DNA of 60,000 bases, from positions 116,759,140-116,819,139 of the forward strand of contig NC_081410.1 of the NCBI RefSeq assembly GCF_030272615.1. The letters are read 5' to 3'. Positions 42,865 to 56,397 of the stretch are shown here, in pieces. Numbering within the stretch: the stretch's first letter is position 1; each line of letters starts with the position of its first letter. Source of the stretch: Cryptomeria japonica (taxonomy: Eukaryota > Streptophyta > Pinopsida > Cupressales > Cupressaceae). A program made the position numbers and the translations under genes. Below the pieces are notes generated by a model, which did not search any database, was not told where the DNA came from, and saw only the letters and a program-made list of their open reading frames with translations.

Positions 42865-42876
42865 TGGTATCAGAGC
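42865..42876 (+). promoter_or_regulatory. Primer binding site of E7 (initiator tRNA-Met)
   Basis: A perfect TGGTATCAGAGC lies two bases after the LTR end. The stretch 42877-43011 up to gag shows nothing else. Confidence 0.95.
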
Positions 42877-43011
42877 AAAGGTTCAACTCTAGGCCTTGTG
42901 CTCACTTCAATTTACACAACTAAGGCAATGTTTTGCAATGGTAGAAATTAAATTTTAAAATCCTAAGTCAAGAACTAACTACATAATTTAGCTTTCAGGT
43001 AAAAACCTAGA

Positions 43012-46000
43012 ATGGCTAGAGGAAGAGGAAGAGGAAGAGGAAGAGGAAGAGGAAGAGGAAGATGTACTACCACTAGGAGACAAAGGGAAGCTAACCATGA
43101 GGAAAACCATGAAGAAAACCATGAGGAAGACCATGAAGGGGATCAACATAACCTAGGAAATAACGAAGATGGGGTTGAAGCTATAATCAATCTTCTAACC
43201 GAGCAAAGAGATAAAATCAATTTCTTAGAACAATCAATGCAGGACCTTAGGGAAAGGCAGAATGACTTTGAAAATTGAAGTGGTACCAAAAATGGAAACC
43301 CTGGTAGCACTCAAGGGAATATGGTGGGTAATAGAAAAGAAAATAACATATTGGAGCTCTCCAAGGACTTAAAGAAAATCACCCCTCCTAAGTTTGATGG
43401 GAGGCAAATCGGTGAAGGAGCTGAGAGATGGTTAAATGAAATGGAAAAGTATTTTGAACTAAGAGATTTTAGTGAAACAACCAAGGCCTTATGGGGTTCC
43501 TATCAACTCACAGGGGAGGCAGCTAGTTGGTGGACCAACACCAAGGAGCAAAATGGGTATAGCAGAGATACGATCACATGGGATCAATTTGTTCACCACT
43601 TCCGAAAAAGGTGGCTCCCTCAATTATTCTTTGATGAGAAGGTGACATAATTCCACAATCTACATCAAGGGCCCCTATCAGTCCAACAATATTGGGATAA
43701 GTTTGCCAAATTGCTTAAGTATGTGCCTATGTACCAAAAAGATGAAGAAGGCCAAGCAAGGAAGTTCATTTTGGGATTGAATACCAACATAGGGGAAGAG
43801 GTCGACATGCATGGACCCAAAAACATGAATGAAGTACTTGAAAAGTCCCTAAGGCAAGAGAGGAAGATTCAAACACTAGTAGGGCAAAACTATAATGGGA
43901 ACCACTCTTTTAAAAGGAAGTAGGAATTCAAGGGGAACACAAACTTCAACAAGAGTCAAAGGGATAATTCTTCTGAAAGACGACCACCCCCTAATCAATA
44001 TCAGAGGAATGGAAATAACAATAATAACATGGGAAATAATAACAGGGGCAACTATAATAGGAATAACCAACAAAACAGGATAACTTATCTGCCTAGGGCC
44101 AATGAAACAAGGAATGATCCCCCTAGGAATCAAGGTAGGAGGGGTCCTCCAGGTGGATGCTTCATGTGTGGGGGAAACCGTTTTGCTAGAGAGTATCCCA
44201 GGATGCAAGGTCAGATTAGGGCCAATAAACCCCAACAAGGGCCCCAACAAAGGATTCATGCAGCAGTTAGGAACCGAAGAGGAAGATACCAGAATGTTCT
44301 CGTGGAAACTATAGGTACACTATTTGAACAACCAATTTCAATTCTAATTCACACTGGGTCATCTGAATGTTTCATCTCACCTGAATTAGTAACCAAGTAT
44401 GCATTAAAAGTTAATCAAATGGAGTCATCATGGACGGTTCAATATGGGGATAAGGCAACTAGGGAAGTAACTAAGTGTTTGCCGAGGGCAAGGGTATAAT
44501 TTCCTGAGTTTAAAACAAGGGTAGATCTCTATGTGGCACCCCTAGGATTATATGATGTAATTATTGGAATGAGTTGGTTAACAGACCATCAAGCTAATGT
44601 ATATTGCTATAACAAAGTTGTGGAATGTTTGGATGATGGAGGAAAAAGGGTCAAAATCCAAGGAAAGTTTAATCCCATTAATATAGAAACCATATCAGCC
44701 ATGCAATTAAAGAAGGAAAGAAGGAGAGGAGGCCAAATCTATATGGTTGAAATTGATGAAGGAAAAGAGGAAAACACCCCAACCTTTGAAAATACCCCTT
44801 TCTTAAAAGAATTCAAGGATGTATTTCTAGAAGAATTACCTGGCTTACCTCCTAAAAGGATGTTTGACTTTTCTATCGAAGTACTACCGGGAGCTGAACC
44901 AGTGTCAAGGGCACCTTACCGAATGAACACAACTGAATTACAAGAGCTCAAAATGCAATTAGAGGAACTCTTAGCTAAAGGATTAATAAGGCCAAGTGTA
45001 TCACCATGGGGAGCGCCAGTCTTGTTTGTTAAGAAGAAGGATGAAACCTTAGGACTATGCATCGACTATAGGATGTTGAACAAGGTCACAATAAAGAATA
45101 GGTATCCCTTACCTCGAATAGAGGATATTTTTGACCAAATGAAAGGAGCAATAGTTTTCTCAAAGATAGACCTCCGATTAGGATACCATCAACTCAGAAT
45201 TAAGGAGGAAGACATTCCGAAGACAACTTTCAGGACTAGATATGGGCATTATGAGTTCACAGTGGTTCCTTTTGGTGTAACCAATTCCCTAGCTGCATTT
45301 ATGAACCTAATGAACAGTTTACTCCATGACTACTTGGATAAATTTGTTTTGGTATTTCTAGATGACATATTGATTTACTCTAGGAATGAGGAGGAACATT
45401 TAGTACACCTACAAATTGTTTTGCAAAGGTTGAGAGAACATATGTTATATGGGAAATTGACAAAATGTGCCTTCTTCAAGGAAAAGATTCACTACCTTGG
45501 GCATATAATATCAAAGGAAGGAATAGCAGTTGATCTAGATAAGATAAAGACAATAGTAGAATGGTCGATCCCTAAAAATGTTTCAGAGGTAAGAAGCTTT
45601 ATGGGGCTAGCAGGTTACTATAGGAGGTTTGTAGAAGGATTCTCTAAGATAGCAAACCCCATCACCTTATTACAGAGGAAGGGTAAAAGGCTTTTGTGGA
45701 CAGAACAAAGTGATAAGGCATTCCAAATCTTGAAGGGAAAACTAACTTCAGCACCCATTCTAAAGGTACCAGATCCGAATGGACACTTCACAGTCATAAC
45801 TAATGCTTCTATTGAAGGTTTAGGAGGAGTACTTGTCCAAGATGAAGGGGTAGTAGCTTATGAATCTAGGAAGCTAAAGACTCATGAAGTCAATTATGCA
45901 CCCCACGACTTAGAGTTAGCAGCGATTGTGCATGCCCTATAGAAATGGAGACACTTCTTGCTAGGGAATCCCTTTGAGTTAAAATCAGATAATCAAGGAC

Positions 46001-47586
46001 TAAAGTACATCTTTACCCAACCCCACTTAAATGCTAGACAAAGAAGGTGGTTAGAGTTTCTAAGTGAATATGATTTTGAAATTGAATGAATTAAGGGGAA
46101 GGAAAATAAGGTGGCAGATGCCTTAAGTAGGAGGAGACACTTGATGACTATAGCAACATTCAAAACTTCTTTCAAAAGGCAAGTAATGGATGATCAAGGT
46201 CACGATCCATGGTATGAGTAAGTCAAATTGACTTTAGAACATGATCCAATTGATCCTAAGGTTGAAGGGCATACATTGGATGAGGATGGGTTGCTCAGAT
46301 ACAATAATAGAATCTATATTCCTAATTTAGGAGACTTAAGGGAAGTAGTCTTGTTGGAGGCTCACAATGCCCCTTATTCAGGGCACCTGGGAGTTAACAA
46401 ACTTTATGCAGATCTAAAGAAGTTATACTTTTGGCAAGGGATGAAGAATGACATAGTCAAGTATGTGGCTAAATATTTGGAGTGTCAAAGAGTAAAGGCA
46501 GGACATAGACATCCGGCTGGATTATTATAGTTACATGATGTACCTCAACACAAGTGGCAAGTTATTAGCATGGATTTTGTGCAAGGGTTACCCATGTCAA
46601 CTTCTAGGCATGATACAATAATGGTGGTAATTGAGAAACTCACTAAGGTGGCACACTTTATACCAGGGAACCTGATGGATGATGCACCTACCTTGGCTAG
46701 GCGTTTTGTTAAGGAAATAGTTAGGTTGCATGGAATACCAGAGAAAATCATATCAGATAGAGATACTAGATTCACTTCAAGGTTTTGGACCACTCTTCAA
46801 TCAGCTCTGGGAACTCAACTAAATTTTAGCACTGCATACCATCCTGAAACTGACAGTCAGACAGAAAGGACAAATTAGATTTTGGAAGATCTACTCCGCA
46901 TGTACTGCATGGACCAACAGAAGAAATGGGAAGAGTACCTACCTCTGGTAGAGTTTTCTTACAATAATACATGTCAAACCTCTTTGGGAATGGCACCTTT
47001 CAAAGCATTGTATGGTAGACCATGTCGAACACCTTTGAGTTGGGATAGTCCTGAAGATAGAGTAATTGTTGGACCAAATATGTTGAAGGAAATGGAAAGG
47101 AAAACTAAGGAAATTAGGCAAAGATTGAAGGAAGCCTCAAATAGGCAGAAAAGTTATGCAGACAAAAACAGGACTTCAAGGGAATTTGAGGTGGGAGAGA
47201 AAGTCTTCCTAAGGGTTAGGCCACACAAGAGTTCCATAAGGTTTGAGAAAAAGACCAATCTTGCACCTCGTTATGTTGGACCCTTTAAAATATTGGAAAG
47301 GATTAATCCAGTTGCATACCGGTTGGCCTTACCTCCCTAGTTGAGCCGAATCCATGATGTCTTCCATGTATCACTTCTTAAAAAGTATGTACCTGATGAG
47401 AAACACATTTTGAAAATGGATGCTTTACAGGTCCAGGAAATGGGAGGAATAATGATAGAGCCATTCAAAATCTTGGAGAGGCACCAGTGCCAATTGCACA
47501 ACAGAGAGGTTGATCAATGCAAAGTACAATGGAACCAGTATGATGAAAAGAATGCCACATGGGAAGATACTAGGGAGATGCAATAG
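43012..47586 (+). pseudogene. Gag-pol of E7, ten nonsense codons, no frameshift
   Basis: One frame of 1,525 codons starts at ATG 43012 (an Arg-Gly repeat). Domains: capsid near 43380-43920 (LTGEAASWWTNTKE); degenerate zinc knuckle CFMCGGNRFAREYP near 44158; protease LIHTGSSECF near 44345, with the catalytic Asp replaced by His; RT at about 44900-45480 with FLDDILIYS intact; RNase H to about 46110 (first Asp is Asn in TNASIEG); integrase at about 46340-47090 with GHLG, YLECQ (first Cys lost), MDFVQG, SDRDTRF and QTERTN; GPY/F region near 47270; chromodomain at about 47460-47580 with CKVQWNQYDEKNATWED. Stops are at 43276 TGA, 43648 TAA, 43921 TAG, 44497 TAA, 45940 TAG, 46087 TGA, 46219 TAA, 46528, 46876 and 47338 TAG. 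It cannot make a working polyprotein. Confidence 0.97.
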
Positions 47587-47672
47587 TTGTTTCCTTTTTT
47601 GTTTTAAATTAATCATGAACTATAGACTCTTTTTGGATACATTCAATAAGTGCATCGGGACGATGCACAAAT
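47587..47672. other. E7 short 3' untranslated stretch
   Basis: No feature is seen between the polyprotein stop and the polypurine tract. Confidence 0.6.
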
Positions 47673-47687
47673 TAAGGGGGGGAGGAT
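47673..47687 (+). promoter_or_regulatory. Polypurine tract of E7
   Basis: TTAAGGGGGGGAGGA directly precedes the LTR start TGTCACAACC. Confidence 0.92.
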
Positions 47688-50600
47688 GTCACAACCCTCC
47701 TTTATCACCTTTTGATTTAAGTACAATTCTATTATATTTTTGGTTAAGCTATTTAAAATGATTGAATAAATGTTATAAAATAATAATAAACACACACACA
47801 CACTTGGAGAATATAATTCAAAAGACATTATTTTTATTTATTTATTTTCCACTCCCAATTATGGCACATGTTGTAGGAAGAATAAAGAAGCTTCTAGAGG
47901 AATCTCCACCACCTTGCATGTAACTCCACCACTAAGTTTAATCAATTTGCATGAGTCCAATATTGGAAAAGAATCTCCTTTTTAATTAAATTTTCTAGAT
48001 AGTGGAATGGAGAGATTTTTCTTATAAAATTGTGTGCAAGTTTCAAAGAAGGGAGTTGATTATGTTTTGGAGGACAATTTCCTAAGTTTTAGTAGTAGGA
48101 TCTTCTTGGTAGACTCATTTTCGTTGCAGGATTATTAAGTTGTTCTTGAAGATTTATCTCAAGTTGCAAGGAAGGGCCTCAAAAGGATAGCTAGAGGATT
48201 CAACTTCGAGCTTCAGTAAACCAGGTCCTCTCCTTTTGTCTTATGAAGAATTTGTATTATCCAAAAAAATATATAGTTTATAGATTCTTTAGTTGAATAT
48301 AGTTTCCTGAAAGAAATCATTTCTTAATTGCCAGATAGGAAGAAAATCTATTTTGTTTTCTTTAAAGAAATGCAGTGATATAATTCTTTCTCTTTTTAAA
48401 TACAAATGCAGATTTCTCTTGCATATTTTATTTAATCTATTTAAAGGGTAGAAAATTAGATTTTTGCTTTTCTGTTTTCTCTTGAAAACTAGAGATGTTA
48501 TTGAGTATAAAAATAAATAAATCTCTCTCCCCGTGAATGAATAAATAAATCTCTCTCTCTCTGTGAGTGAATAAATAAATCTCTCTCTGTGAATAAATAA
48601 ATAAATCCCTCTCTCTGTGAGTGAATAAATAAATCTCTCTCTCTATGAATGAATAAACAAATCTCTCTCCTTGTGAATGAATAAATAAATCTCTCTGTGA
48701 GTGAAGAAATAAATCTCTCTGTGAATGAAGAAATAAATCCCTCTGTGTGAGCTTGGTATTTCTCAGCATAAACATCTACTTTGATAATTTGTGCATTGCT
48801 GGAGTAAATTATTTCCCTGTTATAATTTCGTCCCTAGGATTAAATTGTTATTCTCACTCTTACATTAATATTTCTTTTATATACACATACCTGTTTATAT
48901 ACACTTCTTTTATGTAATTTAATAATCTGGAATGAAACTATATATATACAGTATTAATAAATTTATGCAAGCAAATTTCATTGTTTTAGCACACGAAATT
49001 TCGGATCGTCGCAGGTGGGGAGCGGAGTTATTACCCCGCAGGAGAGTACTACCGTAACAGTGCCCTCCAGTGGCCTGTGGTCACTGTTGCGGCAGTACCC
49101 GCAGGGTAGTGTAGGGGACCACGGTGGTCCCCTCACCACTGCAAACCTATACCTGTAGGTCCAGAGTGGTGATGGGACCCATGGGGTTCCACTCCCACTT
49201 GGCCTTTGTTAATGCCATTTCAAATTTTAAATTTATGACAAATGTTAATTGTTAAATTCTTTTTTTTAATATATAAATTTTAGTTTAATAAAAATTTTAA
49301 ACTTAGGTAGGTTTTTAGATTTATAATTAGTTTTAGCAAATTTATAAATTGTAAATTAAATCATACCAAATTTTAAAATTAGATCTTCTTAAAGATCCAC
49401 TTAGCAATTTATCCATGTTAATATGATTTGAAGCTAAATTCTATTTTTGGGATTAGTGACTTTATAGGCGATATTCTTGCATGTAACTTACACTACCTTT
49501 GCCTCATGCAAATTCTTTACATTGATTACATTTATTGGCGTTTCCATCTCCATGCAAGTTACACGTTTAATTATCATTATGCAAGTTATATTTCAAGTTT
49601 TGAATAATAAATAATTTTAGTTATGGTTTTTATTTCATGTAACTCATCAAGTAGTTAATTCAATTAATTGAGCTTTGCAATGTCTAATTATACACATTCA
49701 ATTCATAATTATTTCCAAGTATGATGTTATCATAGGTTAGAAAATTAAATAAAAGATGTTGGAAAACCAAAACCTAGCAGCGTTCGGTATATACAGTGCC
49801 TCTGGGTCACGCTTACGGGTAATGCCATCGTGTTGAACTACTACACTTAGCGCCTAATAAAGATGCATCAATGACGTCTGTGGCATCGTCCCTATAAATC
49901 ATCGGGGAGTGATAAGGGACACTTGGAAGTTAAAATCCAAGGGGCAGGATATCCCCCTTGGATCGATAATTTAATAAGATAATTCTGAAATGATCTTTCA
50001 TCTGCTGAGTTAACCCGTAGTAAACTCCTGTAGGGTTGATGAGTGAAATGCTTTTATGGAATTGATATAATCTCGAAGAATTATTGTCAATTGATAATTT
50101 GGTCAAGGGTGACGCTTATGATAGGTGTTAGGATGTAGCTGTTTTAGGCCACAAACAATAGGCCATCTTGAGCCTTTGTTTAAGTGCTACCACCGTGGGT
50201 AGCAACTGCAGAGAAACTGTCTGAGACATTGACCCTAAAAAGGGTTGCGTACCCACTAATCAGTTTACATCAAACCATAGAGTAGAAAATATAACTACAT
50301 ACTTTACGCCTTGATCCCGTGCCGAAGTGGGTATATAGGCAGTCTAGGGACGGAGTTGTCCCTCCTACTCAGGCATGCATGGGTGGGGTCTAGGCTTGGT
50401 AAGGAAGGATTGAGTAGAACCCTAATTTGAAAGATAATTAAAATGGGAAAAGTAATTCAATGCATACTCAGAAGGAATCTCGTATGGATTCGCTTGACTT
50501 CCCGAGGGTTTAAGCCAAATTCCGAGGTGGAATTCAAGCTTGTATTATGTTATTTAATTACTCCTAAGGACGGCGACCTCGGTGCACTTTTGTTAGAAGA

Positions 50601-50918
50601 GTGTAGTGCTTAGTGAGTGGCTCAGTACTCGAATGGTCCTGGTGAGTCTAAGTCTTTGGCCAGAGCACCTCCTATCCCGATTGGATAGATGCCTACCCCG
50701 TATGGGTAGATGCCTATCCCGTATTGGATAGATGAAATCTTATGTCCCGTATGGACCGATGCCTAACCCGTATGATTAGATGCTCATCCCGGATGGATGA
50801 ATGCCTAATCCAAATGGATGGATGCCCAGAGTATGCAATTGAATCAAACACAATGATTAAATTAAACGAAAAAAAAGAATGGGCAATTTTGTTGGGTTAA
50901 TTATGGTGGGTTATTACA
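47688..50918 (+). repeat. 3' LTR of E7
   Basis: This 3,231-base copy of 39196-42862 has the minisatellite at 48505-48745, hairpin 1 at 49114-49132 and the 21-base hairpin array at 50672-50824. The long microsatellite is missing. In this copy the third array unit is the perfect CTATCC/GGATAG. Confidence 0.95.
50672..50824. repeat. 21-base hairpin array (E7 3' LTR)
   Basis: This is the copy of the array at 42615-42775 with the same unit order. Differences are mostly single transitions in loops (CCATATG against CCGTATG) and a few stem bases. Confidence 0.9.
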
Positions 50919-50923
50919 TGAAA

Positions 50924-51589
50924 GGATATATGTGTATGAGCTTGAAAGTGTGAAAGATCCTTAGCGAATTTTGTATTTCTGATAGTGCAATGATCAGAGG
51001 AGTTGAGAGATGAAATCTATGTGATGTTGTAATGTTATGAAGTGGATCTTTTCAGACACTGAAGGTGTTATACTGAGATCATTTGTACTTGTTGTCTCCC
51101 TAACAGTTGCAACAAGAAAATCCTCTTACAAGGTCACTCCTAACAGGGTGCAGTAAGATCCTAACAGTTCTGATCTTTAAATCCTCTAACCAGGTGACAC
51201 ATTAACTTGTGTTTTCAAATCCTAGTAACTTGGGTAGCTCCTAACAGAGCTAGTCCTCGCATGCCTTTTTGTAAAGCTCTTAACTAGGCTTAGACACTTC
51301 TAACCGGATGTGCCCCTAATCGGGTGTTGTAGACCTTAACCGATTATATCTCTATATTGCAGATAGTGAATCTTTGTGGGTACCTACTCCCACCGTGGTT
51401 TTTACCATTTGGGTTTTCCACGTATAATCTCTTATGTCATATGGTTTATGCTTTATGTGGTGATTGCATACTTGGTGTTATTTCTTATATACCTATTAAG
51501 TTTTAAGTTGGTGAAATTGATAATCAGATTTGTATTGTTTTTGCTTGCACTGATTCAAACCCCCCTCTCAGTGCCTTATAAGTTCATCA
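50924..51589 (+). repeat. 3' LTR of E5, second part
   Basis: The LTR resumes after E7 and its TSD and ends TTATAAGTTCATCA at 51589, like the E6 LTR end. It carries a hairpin array at about 51085-51345: AGCTC-CTAACA-GAGCT (51236-51251) and ACACA-TTAACT-TGTGT (51197-51212). The expected TSD is AAAGC (51590-51594); its partner is outside the window. Confidence 0.85.
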
Positions 51590-51753
51590 AAAGCAAGTTC
51601 AACCAAAATCAAAACTTAACCAATTAACTCAAGCACGATTGACTCACATTCAACAACATATCAACATAAACACAAGAATTGTTCTTTTCAAATAAAATAC
51701 CCAAAATCCTCCAACAGAGTAAATATCCAAAAAGGATTCACTTGTACACTAAA
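51590..51753. other. Spacer between E5 and E8
   Basis: About 160 bases with no element signature; no PPT precedes E8. It may be the sequence into which both elements inserted. CTAAA at 51749-51753 is the presumed left TSD of E8. Confidence 0.5.
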
Positions 51754-54700
51754 TGTCATAACCCTCTCTCTCTATCTTGGTGAAATTTGCTATTATTATT
51801 GTTATTATTGTTATTCATATTTTTTTGTGATTAGATTAGAAATAATTTATTGATTATGGTTGAAAAGTATTATAACAAAAGGATTAAATAATGAACACAC
51901 ACACTTGAGAATATAACTTGAATGAAAAATATTTAATTACCTAAATTCTATTTGAGCACATGTCATTGTAGAAATTGGAATCTTCTAGAGGGAATTTTTC
52001 AAATTCCATGATCTTGCAAGTAACTCCTCCACTATCCCAATCTTGGAAAGAAACCTCCATTTTCAATTAATGATCTTGGTAATGGAATGGATGCATTTTT
52101 CCTATATAATGAATGCAAGCTTTTCAAAAAGAATTTTCATGGTTTTGTGTGAAGAAATGGTTCTCACATTTTCTCATTTGATAGAAGTAGGATTTCTTTG
52201 TAGTCACAATCTTTTGGTAGATTTGTTAAGAGGGAATCTCATCAAGTTGCGAGGAAGAACTAGAAATGATAGCTAGAAGTTGGAGAAGTTTTAGCAACAA
52301 GCTTCAATGATCCGGGTTCTCCTCTCTCTCTCTCTCTACTTCTCTTACTTATATGAGTAAAATTTGTATTTAAAAAATAATAATATAGCTTTATTCCTCT
52401 CTCAATTCATCTTTTATAAAAGAAATTTGTCCATTTTAAATTGTTGGGAAGAATAATCTTTTATAATATAGCTTTATTCCTCTCTCGATTCATCTCTCCG
52501 TGAGAGCATAAATTTGTTCATGAACCTTACCTGATCAATTCATCTTTCCTTCTCTAGGAATTCATCAACGAATTATTCTCTTTGAAAACAAATTTGGATC
52601 CGTGATTATTGATTTAACTAACAAAATTCATATATGTGATCATTGATTTATTGAAGCCTCCATGAAACAAATTTTCATCAGTGTTTATTGATTTATCTAA
52701 ATCTCTCAGTGGAAATAAATTTGCTTATGCGTTATTGATTTGTTGAAGACTCTCTGTATCTGTAATTATCTACCTATCTAAATCTCTAGTTGAAATCTAT
52801 GATTATTTATCTAATTAAGTCTCTCTGTGTAAAAATTAATTTGTGTTCTTTTTTAATTTAAATCTCTATGAATAATAGTTTTATTTTATCAATGTTATTT
52901 GTTCATTCAAATCTAACTGTGAATAAATTAATAAATAAATAAAAAAAGAAAAAAAGAGGGGACTATCTATATATATATATATATATATATTAGGAATATG
53001 TCGGTGACCTTGTTGTTTCTTCTTTATTTAGGAAGATGGAAGTTCTTTATTGAAAGTTTCTTTATTTTATTTTAAGAAGTCTATTGCATGGGGAGTGGGG
53101 GAGAGGAGGGGGGCATGGGCCCACTCCCCACTCCCCTTCCTCTCTTTTTCCCACCGTTAAACTTAAGAACTTGCCTTTTCAAATTTAATTTGACATCACT
53201 TTTAACTAACTACGAATTCGAATTGGTATTTATTTATATTTTGAAATATTTTAGTTATTATGAAATTTGATTTCCATAATGTTATATTTTTTAATAATAT
53301 ATTAGAATTTGATTTGTTTAATTTTTTTTAAAAGATCAATATAGTACATAAGTACCGATAAGTTAATTTCAAAAAAATAAATAATAAATTTAATTAGTAA
53401 ATACATAAACTATAATATGGATTAGATGATTTATTTATAAGTTATAAGTAGATTTAAATAAAGATGTTTATAAATTTCATTGATTAAGTTATAATTTGGT
53501 TTTAGTAACCTTAAGAAATTGATTTGACTATTTATTTAGTTGATAATTAATTATATTGTTAACAAATGATCATAGTTGTTTATGAGGGTTTATATTCCAC
53601 AACCAATACTTTTAATTAAAATTTTATAATTTGGAGTTATCGATAAATATTATTTTTCATTTATTTTAGAACTACCTATTAACTAATAATTTGAAAACTT
53701 TACTTGCTAAGCAAATATCAGTTGGTAAACTTTTATTTGATCATGACCCACTTGAAAATTTGGATTCATTTGGTTAGATGAGATGTATTAGGGTTGTTCG
53801 CTGGCTTTTCAAATTCAATATGAATTATTAGTATACATCGCTATGATCGTCAATCTAAATTTGATATGTTCATGCTTAGATGCTTAGTCCTTGACCAATT
53901 GACTACTTCAAGCATCATGCAAGTTACATAACCGATGTATCATACAAATTACAAGAAGCTAGGTACAATGGCCTTTCTCAAATTTGGATAGTAGTCTCCT
54001 AGTAGTAGTAGGTTGAATATTTAAATAATCAAGTCATTTATAATAGTCAAATCTAATAGTAGTCAAATTTATCTCCTAACTCTAAGGGAACGTAAGACTA
54101 GTAAAAATAAGAGCCACATTTAAGGAAGAGGTGAATTTCATAATTGAGCTTCATAGTAAAATCTATTTTGTTAGAACATTAATATTAATTGGGTAGTGGA
54201 ACACTTTATTTGAAAACCAAAAGTTTTATCAAACCTGGTGTCATTTAACCATGAGTCTTGACTTATCTCGTGAACCTCAAATCGAATACTCAACTTCTAT
54301 TGTAAAAGTTTAATAGAACCTAGCTTCGAAGATGAAATGAGTTGGGGAATCCTTACCTTAATATGTGCTTAAGAAACCTATTCCATGATCACTTAGTAGA
54401 TTAAACAACTATTTTTAATCGAGATAACCTAGGAGCAAATCTTAACTCTCCTCTAAGAGTTTGAAATTAATAAGTTGTTATTTGCATAAAATGTCCAAGG
54501 GATAAATGGCTTCTTATCTCCTTATAATATTGCATTAGTTAAAGAACCACTAGAATAAGATTACAATTATTTAGGAATTTTTTTATATCGGTACAGTGCT
54601 TAATTAATTTTATTTTTTTTATTGGGGTTATTTAAGAACCATAATCATATTGGTTAATTAAAACTAGATTGTTGGGATCATTTGAGAGTCATATTCATAT

Positions 54701-56397
54701 TGGTTAAATGAAAAAGAATTGGTTGGAATTAGTTAGGAGTCATATTCTTAACAATTGATTGAAGGTAGATTGATTTGAAGTCTTATTCACATTGGTTAAT
54801 TAGCAGTAGGTTGATTTGGAATTATTCATATTGGATTCTCTTATTTTCAATTAAAAGTAGTGTGAATATAAAGGTTATTATTAATAGCTTTTCATCAAAC
54901 ATGTTAGTAATAAATTCATTTCCAAAGCATTATTATTTGATGATTTAATTTCCTTCAAACAATTATTAGGACTCATAATTAAAGCAAGGATTATCATTTG
55001 AAGAAGATGATTAAGGATTAACTTTATGTTACTCCAATTGCAAGAATTAGTTGGTTTAATAGTGATGCGGTTAATATTAAGCTTATCATTAAGTAGTTCT
55101 TTTTCTTCCTTCAACAAGTAAGTGTTAACTTCATTTCCAAAGTTTTAGTACTTAATCATTTAATTTTTCCTTAAGCAATCTAGTACCTTTAAAACATTAA
55201 GAGTTGTACTCAAAAGTAATGGTTGTTCCAAAATAATTATATATTACAAGTGAATTAAATTTATTTTCATAAGTTATATTTTACAAGTATCAAGCAATTA
55301 GTACTTCATGTATTAGTCTAGCCTTAAAGTTTTAATCATAGTTCCTTCCAAGAAAATGCTATTCCAAATAGTTGATTGTTTATGTTCCTTTCAATTACTA
55401 AGTTCAAGCATGAAATAGTTCATTCCCATGGTTGTATTATTATTGCTTCTCTTGATATTCACAAATTCATAATTAATTTCTAGTTAGACAACTAAACAAG
55501 AGGTGAAGGAAAAAAAAACCTAGCAACATTCGGTATATACGGTGCCTATGGGTCACACTTATGGGTAATGTCGTCATGTTGAACTACTACACTTAACGCC
55601 TAATAAAGATGCATCAACGGAGTCTATGACATCATCCCTATAAATCGACAAGGAGTAATAAGGGTCATTGAGAAGTTAAAATCCAAGGGGCGGGTAATCC
55701 CCATTGGATCGATCATTTAAAAAAGATAAACTTATGAAATGAATTCTACATCCGCTCAGTAAAATTGTAGAAAACCCCATTAGGGAATTGGTTGTGTATG
55801 ACATTAGATTTCATCTATCTTAATGCTTTCAGCGGATGATAATGGGTTAAGGGTGACAATCATGATAGGAAGTAGGACTTAGTCTATTAGGACACAAGCA
55901 GAGGGCCACTTCGAGCCTATTTTCTATAGAGCTACCAACGTGGGTAGCAATCGCAGAGAAATTGTTTGGGACAATGACCCTAGAAAGGGTTGCGTACCCA
56001 ACCAAAATAGTTTACATTAAACAATAGATTAGAAAAGAGAACTACATACTTTACACCTTGATCTCGTGCTAAAACGGGTATGTAGGAAGTCTAGGGATGA
56101 AGTTGTCCCTAGTACTCAGGCATTTAGGGATGGGGTCTAGGATCTGGTAAACTAGATGGATTGTGAAGTCTCCTAATTGAAAGATAAGGGAAATAAAGAA
56201 AAAAAAGTAATTCAATGCATACTCGAAAGGAATCTCGTATGGATTTGCTTAACTTCTTGAGGCTTTAGGTCAAATTCTGAGGCAAAATTCAAGCTTGCAT
56301 TATGTTATTTTATTTTCCTAAGGACGACAACCTCGGTGCACTCCTGTTAGAGGAGTGTAGTTCTTAGTGAGTGACTCGGGACCCAGATGGTCTCGAT
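51754..56397 (+). repeat. E8: 5' LTR of another Tekay-like element, cut by E9
   Basis: It starts TGTCATAACC (E7: TGTCACAACC) with no PPT before it, so it is a 5' LTR. It holds a TA run at about 52967-52990, a G/C-rich inverted repeat (arms GGGGAGTGGG 53090-53099 and CCCACTCCCC 53120-53129), a long AT-rich diverged middle, and from about 55518 the conserved block also present in the E7 LTR (41700-42590), with a TATA box near 55645. It stops at 56397, where E9 begins. Its own hairpin array and internal region should lie right of the window. No gene is supported in it. Confidence 0.85.

Larger units (their letters stand above)
39196..50918 (+). mobile_element. E7: Tekay-like chromovirus (Ty3/gypsy), full length
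   Basis: The complete element is 11,723 bases, with TSD TGAAA at 39191-39195 and 50919-50923. Order: 3,667-base 5' LTR, iMet PBS, one gag-pol frame, PPT and 3,231-base 3' LTR. A chromodomain ends the polyprotein, and such long LTRs fit the Tekay/Del clade. It lies in the 3' LTR of E5. The gag-pol frame has ten nonsense codons and no frameshift. Confidence 0.95.
28024..51589 (+). mobile_element. E5: ORF B type Sirevirus-like element, split by E6 and E7
   Basis: Visible parts are ORF B (28024-28975 and 37542-38373), several PPT-like runs, and a 3' LTR split by E7 (38645-39195 and 50924-51589). Removing E6 with its TSD rejoins the ORF B frame. Removing E7 with its TSD rejoins the LTR. E3 appears to have inserted into ORF B on the left, so the 5' half should be left of the window. 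The presence of pol cannot be judged in the missing part. Confidence 0.75.

Noticed and set aside
43012-43066. Arg-Gly repeat as a host RGG-box protein
   Set aside because: It is the N-terminus of the E7 gag frame, which continues in frame into capsid and pol.
53290-55510. Possible host intron or gene in the AT-rich middle of the E8 LTR
   Set aside because: No open frame, splice pattern or domain is visible; it lies between two LTR-family segments in the same order as in E7.
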